Both the position numbers and the translations under genes were made by a program. The notes under the pieces were generated by a model. The model did no database searches. It worked only from the letters and a program-made list of their open reading frames with translations, and was not told the DNA's origin. A DNA stretch of 64,000 bases, from contig CM049316.1 of assembly GCA_026874595.1 (NCBI GenBank), positions 20,977,839 to 21,041,838 on the forward strand, in the 5' to 3' direction. Shown here piece after piece: positions 1-12,770 of the stretch (within the stretch, counting starts at the first letter, position 1; each line of letters opens with the position of its first letter). This DNA is from Sipunculus nudus. Its lineage: Eukaryota; Annelida; Sipuncula; Golfingiida; Sipunculidae.

Positions 1-1220
1 AACTCCAGTACACTGTTAACTACAAGCATAGCTTGGATGTCATTGCCTTTGGATTAAAATCCCTTGGATCCCCTTTGCCTGTTGACAATTCACAATCCGT
101 AAGTGCTCGGCGTAGGCGTAATGCTTGTATCGCAATGACGGCCTTCCATGTCGTTGTGGACTAAAGGTTAGTCAAATATACTGTCGCCGCAGTAAACCAG
201 AAACTAGAACACTCAAGGAAGTATAATGCGTCACCAGACGAACTGTGCGTGGTAGCTTGGATCACCCATTGTCTCAGCAGATTCGAATAAGGCTGTGTAC
301 AGTGCAAGGGAAAAGAATTATTATCAATATTAGTATTAATAATTTCATACATATGTTAATATATTCCAAATATTTTCGTAATATATATGTTTAAGTATAT
401 ATATATATATATGTTAATAATATATCTTTATAATTAATACGCAGTTGGTTTGTTTTGCTGCAAAATTGTTTACCTGCTTCAGCTCTGTTTTGACTCTCCA
501 AATTCGCACACTTGTCGTCGGTGTGGTCTTCTAGGACAATTTTGTTTTCTTTTGCGGGATTTTTTTCCTATTAAGCTGTAAAATTAATATTTTTAACATT
601 TCCCCATTAGATGTCCCTATTTCTTTTGTGCTTTAAAGTTCCCAACCCATATGACGCTTTTTCAGGAGGCGCCTTTGGGATTTTCTTGCATTTTTAGCTC
701 ACTGATCCGTTCAGATATGGCCTGTCTAAAACAATGTTAGGTCAAGCGGGTCGCCTGTAATCCCCATTCACACCCGTATACTTTATACTGCCTTTTACTG
801 AGTTTTACTCTGTGAAAAGGAGGTAAATATTTAAATTCAAGCGCTGGACACATCTTCACATGAATATGCTTTCAATATCAATATATTTCATTCCATTCAA
901 AAATATATGTTCATGCTAACCATGGTTTTAACAGTTCGGCTAATTTATGGGTTGTTAGTTTCGGATCAGACCTGCTTATTCCTTGACAACTGACAATATA
1001 GCAACTGAACATTAAATACTGTTATATATTTATCTGAGCCTGTCTTTTCATATTAGCAGCTATCGTTTCACGTGCAAAAGCCATCAACGACATACCCATG
1101 TATCAGCGCATATTGTGTTTGTTAACATGCCTAAAGCTGCCAGACCATGAAGCCGCGGGTACGGAAACTCATGGGGAAACGTATGTGCTGACTTCCATTT
1201 TGAAGAGTTGAAAGACCTAA
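1..1220. other. AT-rich non-coding sequence
   Basis: No open frame here looks like a gene and no RNA gene was seen. It holds a short (TA)n tract near 390-412. I see nothing else in it. Confidence 0.5.
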
Positions 1221-2498
1221 AGGCCCTGTCATCCTTAATGCCCTAACACTTCTGCGTGACAGATTACTTGATGATTTACACATTGACATTTTCTTCATAA
1301 GCAGTCGCACAATACGCACCTCATATGCATCTCAATCGATTTGTGTAAATTTTCTGCACGCAGGCATGCGCACAGTACGGCCCAGAACGTTGGACGTTTT
1401 CGGCATGCACAAAACTACGTTGCGTACAATGTTACGCAGGTCATCAGTTATAAATACGCAGCGCATCGGTACTGCGTCGGTCTAGCGCGGTAAGAGTACG
1501 CTATGTGTTCGTGGGGGATAAGCGGTTCCAACGCCGTAATACGCTGACCTCCCGGCCCGGACCCCGTCAGCGTATGGGCCGCGTATATTGCTCTTATATA
1601 AAGCGTACTTGCAGCGCAGATACAACGCACACTAAACAAACTCAAAGCAAATGTTGACGTATTGCACGAGTTAGTTCTGTTCGTATGGCCATTAGGCAGC
1701 GCATTACACTTATTTGTCACTTATGAGAAACGCTCAGATAGCGTATCTAAAGCGTACACCCAGGGTACACTCCAGATTTGGTATTAACACTCCTCTGGAC
1801 TCCAGGGTGAAAATGCCGAGCATTTCCTGATGTAGGTCAGGCATGCGGTGGGCATATGTCGGGTGCGTCCGGAATACGCTTGGCATGTGCACTGTATATG
1901 CAGTTGTTCGCAGGAAGACAAATAGTGTTGCGCAGTGCATAAGCAACTCGTACGCACCTCATTCGCAGTTGGTGCGGTGAATTCGTTACTTACACGCAAG
2001 ATATACGTCCCACGTAATGCTCCTTTCACCCGGGCCTAAAAAAATGTTGCTACGCGCATGATCGGCGGAGTCCCTGCGTAGGTTATGCATAGGCTGGCGT
2101 ACGATGACGTATTTCGTCTGGCTGGCGTAGGTTAGCGTGCTCTTGCTTAAGCATGGAGTACAGCAGCGTACAGTAGCGTAGTGTGTACTTTCTGCGTCCA
2201 GAACTCTACGCCGACGCTACGCGAAAAAAATGACAGGTTTAATTAATTGCGTCCATCTCGCGTATCCCTTTGCGTCCCTCGGCGTATTGTCACGTAGACC
2301 AGCGTAGGCACAACGTAGGACAGCGTGAGATCGGAGTAGTCTGTACGCCGCACTACGCAACTCTACGTAGGCCCGTTGTAAAGGGGTTTAAGTCAAAGAA
2401 ATCGAACATTTTCGAAATTTTGAGCGTACGGCTGCGTATTGAAAAATTCAAATAAAGAATTCATACAGATTTGAAATTCGCAGAAGTGTGACAAGGCC
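1221..2498. repeat. CGTA-rich element, copy A
   Basis: The stretch is strikingly enriched in CGTA/TACG words, unlike the AT-rich flanks. The ends carry an imperfect inverted repeat: AGGCCCTGTC...AACACTTCTGCG at 1221-1256 against the reverse complement of GCAGAAGTGTGACAAGGCCT at 2480-2499. A second diverged copy follows at about 2505-3512 with the same order of blocks: AATACGCACCTCATATGCATC, then TACGCAGCGCATCGG, then CCAGGGTACACT, then AATCGAACATTTTCG near the end. No coding frame is convincing. The inverted ends suggest a non-autonomous DNA transposon, but I do not recognise the family. Confidence 0.6.
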
Positions 2499-2504
2499 TG
2501 GATT

Positions 2505-3512
2505 CCTTTTGAGTTGGGCATTGACATTTACATCATAAGCTGATTTACATACAATACGCACCTCATATGCATCTCGATAGTTAGTTGTAAGTTATATGTA
2601 CGCAGGCATGCGCACAGTACGCCCCAGTACGCCTGACGGTTTTGAGCGTGCACAAAAAAGTACGCTGCGTGCGCTGTGACGCAGGTCATAAGTTTAAATA
2701 CGCAGCGCATCGGTTCCGCATCGGTAGAGCGCGGCACGAGTACGCTATGTATTCGTAGGGGAAGAGCGGTTCAAAAGCGGTTATTCGCTGACCGCCCGGC
2801 TCACACCCCGGCAGCGAATGAGCCGCGTATATTGCGCATATAAATAGCATACTTGCAGCTGAACGAACTCAAGCGAATGTCGACGTATTTCTCGAATAAG
2901 TACCGTTCGTCTGGCGGTCAGGCGGCATATTGTACTTCTATGTCACTTACGGGAAACGCACAGATAGCGTATATATAGCTTACTTGCCGTAAGCCTACAT
3001 CCAGGGTACACTTCATATTTGGTATAAATACGATGACTCCTCTTAAGACTCCAGAGTAGATCGAGGCTGCAATCGGCGAGACTGCATGATCGCTGCCCTC
3101 AAATACCAGCATGACAGCATGATCCTGCAGCTCTATGAAAAGAATAAGAAGAAAATCGCACCGAGGAATCTCCTTTTTAATTAATCGGCGGGGCGAGTGG
3201 CAGAAATCCGGCGGAAATACGCACAGAATACGCTCGACATTCGACGGATGTGCGTCAGTCTTGCGGTGGGCATAAGTCGGGTGCGTTGGAATACTGTTAA
3301 TAGCATACGCAGCTTTTTGCAGCAAGAACAATAGTTTTGGGAACTTCATACGCAATGGATGCGCTGCATTAATACTAATACGCTAGATGTGAGTCACACT
3401 TAAGTCAAAGTAATCGAACATTTTCGAAATTTTGAGCGCACGGCTGCGTATTGATTAAAACTAAAACGGAAATCATAAGGACTTGATATACGGAGAAGTG
3501 TAATCGGGCCAG
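2505..3512. repeat. CGTA-rich element, copy B
   Basis: This is a diverged tandem partner of the element at 1221-2498. It begins at GGGCATTGACATTTACATC (about 2516) and ends with AATCGAACATTTTCGAAATT and GAGAAGTGTAATCGGGCC (3411-3512), both matching the end of copy A. It lacks the CGTA-dense middle part corresponding to 2040-2385 and carries a private stretch at about 3062-3220. The 5' inverted end is not visible here. No coding function is seen. Confidence 0.6.
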
Positions 3513-4105
3513 AAACCGTTCTGACAAAGGTATATACATGTAATTGACACACACACAAACGTATGCGCACCGCACCCGCACTCAGTTCAAGTGGACACGA
3601 AGCTTAAGTTTATCCTAAACTGACAACTAAAACATTGTCTGTTATGATGCCTTCTGTGCTTCAATGCATGCATGGTATATTAAACTTTTACTTTGCTTTA
3701 GGCATATAATTCCTCCAAAGTATTTTTAGGGTTGAATGTTTCTTCATACAAACGTTATAGGCCTATCGGTATTAATTGTCATCTCTCAAACAATGATGCT
3801 GTCGTACCCATGTTTCTTATCGAAAAACATTCTCACTCAAAATTCATATACATTATTGTGCTTAATATCTCCTTTCAAAACATATATTTGTATGATTTCT
3901 GGAACAGAATAATTTGCCATTACTTTGTTAATATGCTTGAAGGGGTTTCCTGGAGAATTTTAGCAAAAGTAATCTTTGAATCATGTAAGTGAAACACATG
4001 GCAACAGTCCTTGTGGAAACCTTAGAATTAAAATGTGACATTTAGTCCCTAACAGTTCATTACAAGAATCATTTTGAGCCGTGGATTTTTTTCACGGGTG
4101 CAGCT
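3513..4105. other. non-coding sequence
   Basis: AT-rich sequence between the CGTA-rich repeat and the LINE. There are short open frames but nothing recognisable. Confidence 0.4.
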
Positions 4106-4261
4106 TGTAAAATATATTTTATTTTTTATTTTTTTTTTCGCCTCAGAAATTTTAATGAAATACAGTTTTGTTTCATCACAGGCGATTTTTTTTCAAACAT
4201 CATCAACATATGTATACAATACAGTATCACAATTCAATGATACAGGACTAATCATAGGACA

Positions 4262-4825
4262 TTACAAACACACATTGTCTTCAATTAAATCATCGAACAA
4301 GCTTCTAAGTTTGCTCCACTTATCATTATGCTTTTTCAGTAATTCTCTGCCACTTGCTATACATCTTTCAATTCTCTCTGTATAATCCAGTTTTGATTTA
4401 AAGACTGAAAATAATGAAGATTCCTTCTCCTCTCTTTGTTTGTAAAGTATATATTTGTACAACAATAAAATTTGATTAAAAAGGATATTATTTTCGTTAA
4501 CAGGTAAAATACCATAAATTACAATAGAAAGTGATATATTAGGCAGGTCCAATTCATACTCGTGTAGCCATGCCTGAATTTTATAATATAAGTCCTTACT
4601 CACCATACATTCAAAAAATAAATGAATTATACTTTCCTGATAATTGAAACAATATGAACATTTGTCTGTTTCACTTATCTTCCATTTATATAACTGTTCA
4701 TTAAGAGGTATGTACTTATTTAGAATTTTGTATTGGAATTCTCTAAGATAGGTATCTAGTGTAACCATATAGATTCCCTTATACACATATTCCCATTCAA
4801 CTTCAATATTATTCTTTTCATTCAT
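4262..4825 (-). pseudogene. LINE ORF2, C-terminal zinc-finger region
   Basis: C-terminal end of the LINE polymerase. YIPLNEQLYKWKISETDKCS followed by YC...ESIIHLFFEC is the zf-RVT-like motif (C-x2-C ... H-x4-C) typical of this clade. It is in frame with the preceding thumb segment but separated from it by a stop and about 50 bases. Confidence 0.8.
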
Positions 4826-4882
4826 GTCATTCCAGCTCTTCTGCGTCGTAGGAACTTTCCATTTATTACTTATGTAGGTAGA

Positions 4883-5905
4883 CTAAACATGCCTCGACTT
4901 CACATTATCAAGTATTTCAATCCCATTCGCAGACACAATTATATATTTTTCCACATTTTCATTTGTTATCTCTTTGTTCAATATATTATTTTTCGATCTT
5001 TGTAGAATTGACTGTTTTAATTGTAGCCAGTACATATGACTCAATAATGTACATCTATTATTGTTTTGTAGAAAAGTACTCCAGCTTTTCCATGATCCAT
5101 CTGTATTCAACAAATCTTTCACATAATTCATTCCCAGGTTTTCTAAACGTTTATTATATAATGACATGCCATTTACTTTTATATATTTGTTATTCCATAC
5201 ATATTGATAGATTATTTCATCTTCTGTCTGTGGTTCCACGGATACATAGTCAGCCCAGATTTTTAACATTTTCACATATAATTTTGGCAATATTTTTGGT
5301 AGCACATTAATATCAAAGTTGCTCCGAATACATCTTAAACCTCCGATACTCCTAAGTCTAAAATTAAGCATGTCCTTCACAACAGATTCTTGTGGCTCAA
5401 GACATCTCTTGGCCCACATTATCATCTGGGTTCTTATTTTGCTCTCAATATCTGGCACATTTAACCCTCTCTGCTCATATTTTCCGATTATTGTGGTGTA
5501 TTTAACTTTTGGTTTTCTGGCATTCCAAATAAAATCACATAGAAGTCTCTTCAAGGTTTGCAAAGTCTTTGTTTGGGGTACTAACATCTTAGTCACATAC
5601 AAAACCTCTGAAAGCCCAAGTGAACGGGCAACTTCTGCCCTGCCATAAATTGTAAGATTCCTGGTTTTCCAAATTGTTAACGTAGTTCTCAGATAATTCT
5701 CAACTCTCTGAAAGTTCTCCTTGAATATAATATCTTTATTATAAGAAAACCATATACCAAGAATTTTTATGGCTGCCCTTGTTAAATCGATCCACTTCAA
5801 ATTGTATAAACTCATGACACTGTTACTTTTCATAGATCCAATACAAGTAGCTTCAGATTTGGTTACATTTAATTTCAATGAAGAATAATATTCAAATGTC
5901 TGCAT
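4883..5905 (-). pseudogene. LINE ORF2, thumb and connector
   Basis: Continuation of the LINE polymerase. SLKLNVTKSEATCIG and KILGIWFSYNKD are the conserved post-palm motifs, followed by the LTIWKTRNLTIYGRAEVARSLGLS region seen in Tx1-like elements. It returns to the frame of the endonuclease part and ends at a premature stop at 4883. The final domain continues in the same frame after that stop. Confidence 0.8.
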
Positions 5906-5922
5906 GACAGAGAGTGCTTGGC

Positions 5923-6492
5923 CTAGTGATTCTGAGTTTTGACATATATGGTAGTGTCATCAGCAAACATACACATTTTAACTGCAGTATTTCCGATTAC
6001 TATTCCACGTATATTTTCATCATTCCTAACTTTTATTGCTAATATTTCTATTACCATGATAAATAAGTACGCTGCAAGTGGATCTCCTTGGCGAGTTCCC
6101 CGTTCTAACGTAAAATAACCTGTTGTATACCTATTATTCAAAACAGCGCTTTGAATGTTTTTATGCAATATCAACACCCATTTTATAAAAGAATCACCAA
6201 ATCCAAAATATCTCAAAACTGCAAACATAAAGTCATGGTCTAAACTGTCAAATGCAGCTTCTAAGTCCGCTGCAAACATTATACCTGGTATATTTTCAAC
6301 ATCAGTATAATGAAGCACATCCCATATAATTCTAATAGGATCCCCGATATATCTTCCCTGTATAAAGGCATATTGATCAGGCTTTATCAATTTAGAGAGA
6401 TGCTTCCTTATACGATGAACAAGAATTTTACTTATAACTTTAACATCAACATTAAATAAAATTATAGGTCTCCATGATTTGATATACTTCAA
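5923..6492 (-). pseudogene. LINE ORF2, reverse transcriptase palm
   Basis: This segment carries the reverse transcriptase core: YIKSWRPI, then ADLEAAFDSLDH (first catalytic aspartate), then RGTRQGDPLAAYLF, then MCMFADDTTIYV (the FADD active site). It is in a different frame from both the upstream endonuclease part and the downstream thumb part. It is a frameshifted piece of one ancestral ORF2, not a separate gene. Confidence 0.88.
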
Positions 6493-8008
6493 ATTTTTTC
6501 CAAGCTTTGGTATTAACTTTTATAAGTGCTTGTTTTTGTGTTGTTGTGAGAGAACCATAAGTATAATTTTCATTCAAACAGTCCATGAGGCATTCTCCAA
6601 GATCACTAAACAATGCTAAGTAAAATTCTTTAGTAAGTCCATCAATTCCATGTGTTTTGTTATTTTTCATTAACTTCAAACATACATGAACCTCATTCAG
6701 TGTTATAGGTTTTCCACACAATTCTGCTTCTGACTCATCTAACTTACTATCACATAATGGTAAGCTCTCAAAATAGCTCTTTAGTTCAAGTTCATGATAG
6801 CTACTTCTCTTTTGATATTTTGATATGAAAAATTTCTTAAGACATTCCATAATATCAGTTTGATTAGTCACATCCTGTCCATCATTACACAATACACGTA
6901 TAACAGATCTTTTTCCATTTTTTTCAATATTCAAGAAGTATTTTGTTCCTCTTTCACCGTGCTCCAGCCACTGGGCTCTAGATCTAACAATCACACCTTT
7001 AGAAATATTATCATAGTATTTCTGCAATTTTTGTTTCAGATTGCAGTAATTTTCATAAGTTTCGGGGTCACTTGTAAAATTAATTATTTTTTCAAACTGA
7101 GCCACTCTCTTTTCAAGATTATCACCATATTCTCTGTTTTGTTTTGCTTTATTTTTACTGTATGTAATAGTATATTCTCTTATTTTAAATTTGATGTATT
7201 CCCATTTACATTGAGCAGTTTCATTATTCATCATCTGCTTCCATTCAGCAATTTTATCTTTTATATTATTTATATAGGTATTGTCATTAAGCAGATCATT
7301 GTTCATACACCAGTGGGATGGTCCTCTCCTTCCATCCTTAATTGTATTTATTTTTAGTAACACAGCTGAGTGGTCAGTATTCACAGCAGGTGTAATTTCA
7401 CAACTTGTAACATATGACTGTATTTCATTCGATATCCAAAAGTAATCTAGTCGTCTCTGAATAAGAGATGTTACTGAACGCCAAGTATACTCCTTAGAGT
7501 CATCATGTTTTATACGCCATATATCACACAAATTTAAAACAACAGTTATACTTAATATTTTCTTAACAGAATTATGCTTAATAACCAATCTTCCACCATC
7601 GGCATCCTGTTCAGTTAAATGTACATTGAAATCTCCACCCCATATAACTTCAACATCAGAATCATTTTTCAATTTCAAAATGTTTTCAAAAATAATATCA
7701 TAAAATTTGACCTGTTGACTTTCGGTATTTGGTGCATAGGTGTTAACAAGAATACATTGTAAACCCTCAATTTCACATTTAATAATAATGTATCTGCCCT
7801 CAGTATCTATCAACTTAGCATATTCTTTAAAATCAATATTTTTCTCAACAAGTATACATACACCAAGTGAATTGTTTGTCCCATGGGACAAATACATTGA
7901 ACCTCGCCATTGCTTAGACCAGGATATTTCATCATGTTGTTTACTATGACATTCTTGTAAAAAACAAATTCCATTATGTGAATTATGTTTTACCATCCTG
8001 TTGAACAC
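6452..8008 (-). pseudogene. LINE ORF2, endonuclease part
   Basis: This segment encodes an APE-type endonuclease. Visible motifs in order are FLQECHS, WGGDFNVHL, RRLDYFWIS and TDHSAVLLKI, which are the catalytic glutamate, the GDxN loop and the terminal SDH-like site. A linker of about 280 residues follows. The endonuclease start lies further upstream (about 8050) in another frame, so there is a small indel near 8010-8030. The frame is lost again near 6495, where LGKNLKYIKSWRPI continues in the neighbouring frame. Enzymatically this part would nick target DNA for target-primed reverse transcription; the copy is not functional. Confidence 0.85.
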
Positions 8009-8075
8009 CTGTTTCTTTTCATATAATTCCTTATTCCTCTTACATTTAAAGAGAGGATTTGAAAGTTAGTATCAC

Positions 8076-8682
8076 TTAACACTATTTAATATATTTTTCA
8101 ATTCTTTCTGTAACGTATAATCAGTAAAACCCTTCACTTGCTCAGTGAATATATGTGTATTGGGTGGAAGCAAAAATGTATTATTATTTATACATTGTAC
8201 ATATATATATTTATATTTGCAATGTATCATTGTGGGTGCCCTAATCACAATGCTTTTAGTATAGAATCATAAATGGTGCATCAACGGAGAGAACATGTAA
8301 ATAAGTCGTCAATAATGAGCATCGGCATCGGCGTTAGCAACAATATGACTGTAAACCGTCCCTAAAAAGGAAGTGTAAACCTCAATTCAACAAGTAGTTA
8401 TCAGTTTTTGCTGAAAAGATATTGCCCACAAAAGGCTCATAGTATGAACATATGTAATCCTTGTTCACAAAACCTTGGCAACTAAAATCACATGATAAAT
8501 GCTGATAAAGCAACAATGCTTCCTTGTCCCATGAATGTTCATGGGCGTATCTTATCGGGAAGAAAAAACTTATCAGCAAAACACCCTTTTTGGCTGGTTG
8601 GTATTATGTATATCACTGAAACAGGAAGATTTATATTAAACCAAGTGTGCCGAGACAGTGTGCAGTGCATGTTTATATTAAT

Positions 8683-8724
<42 letters not shown>

Positions 8725-11496
8725 GTACTTTTTAACAGGACATTACTAATTTTAGCCTTATAAATTTGACATATTTTGTTTGACTATTCATATGAAAACT
8801 GATTAAAATTAAATATACTGGCGGGTCTAATTTACTACTGGGACCAGAATCAGTAAAGCCTCTTTACCTAATTTGTTTATTTACATGACATGTTTTTGCT
8901 GATAGGTCAGTTTATTCTCACGTATCCTTATCTGTTCTAACGTATCCTCTCCCGTTATATAATTTCTTATACTATACCATACAATATACATGATACACTG
9001 TAATGTAATATAATACAAGATATTAATTTATTATAAAACAAAACAGTGAACCCTGCCATAGCTTAAAGTCATGGACCCCTCGCCCAGGGTTATTGGACCT
9101 GGCGGTCTTCTTACGACCAGATGTCCGAGTTCCATTCGCGTGACCGACAGGATTCAAATTTCAAGATTTAATTGCAAATGAGCCTATTACAATAATATTA
9201 ATATTGATTGAGAGCAGCTGTGCATACTTGAACATACACCATTACTTGTCTAGAACAAAATCTTAGTCACACACCTTTTTGGTCTTAAAATATCTTTCAT
9301 TTAATGTTAACTCCTAATACTGTTAATATCCTCATGATTATATGATAATAATTAAAACTGTTAAATTTGTGAGATCCTACGACCCTTTAATTTTTATTTG
9401 GCAAACGTATCTATGATGCCTATGTTAATATATAATTGAGGGGCTCATGCCTGGGTTATAGTATGTGAACTGAACAAATGGGTTGGATGGGAATAACTTT
9501 CTAACAACTTAAAATTAATTAGATGTTAGCTATTTTGAGTAATGGCTGACCACATCACTCGCCACAACAATTGCATAATCGACGTATTTGATCACTGAGA
9601 TACAAGTCCAAGTGAGCCAGTTGTCCGTAATGAGGTCCGGACCCGTGACAGTGACGATCCATGTGCGTATCGACTGGCAATGCAAATACATTATCAGCCT
9701 TTGACAGAATAACATGGCAGGAAATCACTGGCAGGTTCACTTCAATGAAACAGCCTCATAACTGAAACTCAGCTAATACCTTCATTTTAGGCAACTAATG
9801 ATGATATAAAACATATTAAAGTTGCATATCACAAATTAATATTAAATCGTGGGAAACGGTAGCTTCTTTCATTGCCTGGGCTACCTGTCTAAAGAATGAA
9901 AGTTTTTTTAATTGATGATCGATGACAAGGCTGAAATCCTACTGAATTTCCTGCTGAAATTGCACCGTAGTTCAGTTTCAAATGCAAATTCAATGAAATC
10001 GCTTACCTCAAGAATATTGCAACCCATCCCTTAAACGTCATGTCAAAGAATAAAACGCCATAATTAGATATTACTTATAGATACAAACCGTAATTTAATA
10101 AACCTAAGTACTAACTACATCCCTGCGGCACAAGTGACCGTCATATCTTGAGCTACGTATTTTGCATAACAATTCGTCCATCTTTCTCGACCGAGTCAGT
10201 TTTGACACACGACATTTATTAACACTATTTATAATTAATTCAATCTAGTGACACTACATGGCTATACAATATGATGTGTCAGCACTCTATCTCTTAAATT
10301 TAATAAATTAGACCCCTTTAACTATCACATGTGAGTAACCTGGCAATGGCCATTATGGCAATGACTATAGTACTGTTCTGTTAATGACTACCTTATGTGC
10401 GAGACGATCCTGTAGTGCTCAAGTATGTAAATTTGCTAAAAATAGTTTCATTTTCCAAATATTTGTATTATCTGACCCCATCTAGCCTATGCAAGCGTAT
10501 GTTCTTCTATAAGGTGGCTAAGGTGCTCTAGACATATCATGTCATAGGTACCTGATAGCTTGGAACAGAAGAGGCCGCACTTTCTCATATGTACAATGGC
10601 CTGAAGTCTTTTCAGCAATTACCCTGACAGGTGTCTTGCAGTAAAAGGATTCTCACTCAGTTGTTATTGACCTCCAGTCAGCATGTGGTTATTAGAATTG
10701 TAAACCTAACAAGACGTCAAGATACCCTTTCGAAAAAAAAGGTTAAATAAACCTTAAGACATATGGGTATGTATATAAATAAAATATAAATAAAATATCA
10801 AAGCATGGAATATTAAGGCCCACTCGAAAATACGAAACCAGTTTCGGTTACAGGAAAACTGGTTATGTATGGTTTCGCAATAAATTTATAAGTGGAATGG
10901 TTCGGTTTTAATTGACACATTTTGATAACATCCTAAACTATTCAATATAATTAAATGAATTGATTATGAAAATATTATCAAAAGGTTGAGATACATGGAT
11001 AGGCAGTTTTATATCCAGTGAGAGCATTATTTATTAATTGTTTTTCTGTGTCCTATAACATATTCATTACATTAATATTCATGTTCATATAAACCAAATT
11101 TACAGACAGGATACGTTCGTAAGATCTTTAGCTATACAGGGCTGAAGTAGGGCATCTTAAATCTAAACACTTTCGAAACAAAGTATTGAATTGAGAAAAA
11201 CTTTATAACTCATTCCTTGCTTATTCAACTGTAACAGGCATCAAAAGTATTAATTAATACAACAATTAACAAACTTGCACTACTTTGGTTCAATGTCGCT
11301 ATCATACCATTATGATGATCGAGTCGACGGTTTTCAAATATCTCACCTGCCAAGGCAGGGCCGCCCTAAGCCAAGCTGTTCTTGGGTGTACCCTCCTAAA
11401 ATAAAGAAAACAACACTTTATTTTACTGATCACAGCATTACTTACTTGTGATTGTTTACTTTGCCGTCTTGTCTCTAGGTCTCACTGAATGAACAT
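8076..11496. other. non-coding sequence with a (TA)n tract
   Basis: AT-rich sequence with scattered short open frames, none convincing. A (TA)n microsatellite lies at about 8682-8720. I see no RNA gene or exon that I can support. Confidence 0.4.
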
Positions 11497-11845
11497 AGGT
11501 CAAGCAAATGTATTCCACATCTGCATTATATAACCGTATAACATCCTTGCCTTTAAAAATATAAACATATATTTTGGATTAATTATACACATTTCCTTGA
11601 AGATAAATATTTTTTTTGTTTATTTGTAGACTACAAATGAGGATTTCGGATTTGTTTTAAAGCCATTGGTACATCTGTGAGCACTCTGCAATGACTTGAG
11701 CTACTGGAAAACCAGATTTTGACTAAAAATTCTAAATGTCATCAAAAGCTTGGTATTTCTGCCAAAGTCAATATTTAGGGAAGAATAAAAACATCATGTA
11801 TTGTTTGATCTTTTCACAATTTTTCCTGTGACGTCACACTTTGCA
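11497..11845. repeat. dispersed ~350-bp repeat, copy 1
   Basis: Starts AGGTCAAGCAAATGTATTCCA and ends near CTGTGACGTCACACTTTGCA. The same ordered blocks (TTTGACTAAAAATTCT, TATTTCTGCCA, AGAATAAAAACA.CATGTATT) recur at 32117-32470 inside the gypsy integrase, and the last block recurs at 53087-53163. No coding capacity. It is a MITE- or SINE-like family specific to this genome as far as I can tell. Confidence 0.65.
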
Positions 11846-12534
11846 CCATAAATTTGCAAAGTCCCAGTTTTTTTCAATGCAATGCTCCCTGTACATAACA
11901 AAACCACGAGCTAATAAGTTTACATAACCTATAATGCCATTGTCAAATTTCTTACCTCCTGAACGAACAATGTTGAAGCAAGTTATCATCGAATTATTGT
12001 TACTTATTTTGAATATTTAAAGGACTTGTTAAGTGCGGATCTCAAAATCAGCAGTCTACGGAAAGTCATTTACACACATTTTTATCACAAAAATAATAAT
12101 GAATATTTATTAAAATATACACAGCTGTCATTGAATTTAGGCATGAAACTAACTTTAGTAATTAGAATTAATAAATAATGCACAGTTTTCTTCGTCTGTG
12201 CCCGAATAAACAGGGCTGACCAATTATTACCTAGCAACTATTGCGGCATCTAAGCAATTATTTGTTTTTGCACTCTATTAGATACGAGTGAAGTGAAAAG
12301 AAAAAAAAAACGGCTTGTATATACAAAATTGTATCGGATCTAAACTTAAAAGTGACAAAAGGACACGATGCAAAGATTACGGAGAATTAATATTTTACAT
12401 TTGGAAAAGAAAATTGTAATCGATAAAAAAATAAATAAATAAAAAATACACAGTCGATTCCAACAAAATGCATTGCCATGATGTTTTCCAAAGACGTAAA
12501 CGACACACTGTATCAGATATATGCAACCTAATTT
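11846..12534. other. non-coding sequence
   Basis: AT-rich sequence upstream of the LINE insertion. Nothing recognisable. Confidence 0.4.
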
Positions 12535-12547
12535 AATTAGGTATAAA
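12535..12547. repeat. LINE target-site duplication, left
   Basis: AATTAGGTATAAA, identical to 17603-17615, immediately before the LINE 5' end. Confidence 0.8.
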
Positions 12548-12770
12548 TGGAAGGTCAGGTGTTGTCTCCTGAGAGAGTGGTATGAGCTTTTGAATAGCTC
12601 TTGTATTTCTTGATATTTTGAACTGTTTCCTTGTGGATATATAAAATAATTTTGGATGGGTATATGGATTACCTTTTGCTGAATCCAGTGGAATAGGTGT
12701 TTTGAAGAAATTGTCCACACTTTGGAAGTATTTGATTCACAATTTATTGGTTAATCTCAGAACAACAGAA

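Larger units (their letters stand above)
4106..8075 (-). mobile_element. 5'-truncated Tx1/L1-like LINE
   Basis: A non-LTR retrotransposon on the minus strand with apurinic endonuclease, reverse transcriptase and C-terminal zinc-finger regions in order. The 5' end stops just before the endonuclease start (the LNVRGIRN motif near 8040). No ORF1 is present upstream, so this is a 5'-truncated insertion. T-rich sequence at 4107-4139 on the plus strand is a plausible 3' poly(A) tail. The reading frame shifts near 6490 and near 5915 and has a stop at 4883, so the copy is dead. I did not find a target-site duplication. Confidence 0.85.

Noticed and set aside
4262-8008. A domesticated reverse transcriptase or retron-like system
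   Set aside because: Endonuclease, palm, thumb and C-terminal finger follow the standard LINE ORF2 order with frameshifts and a stop. It is an ordinary dead LINE.
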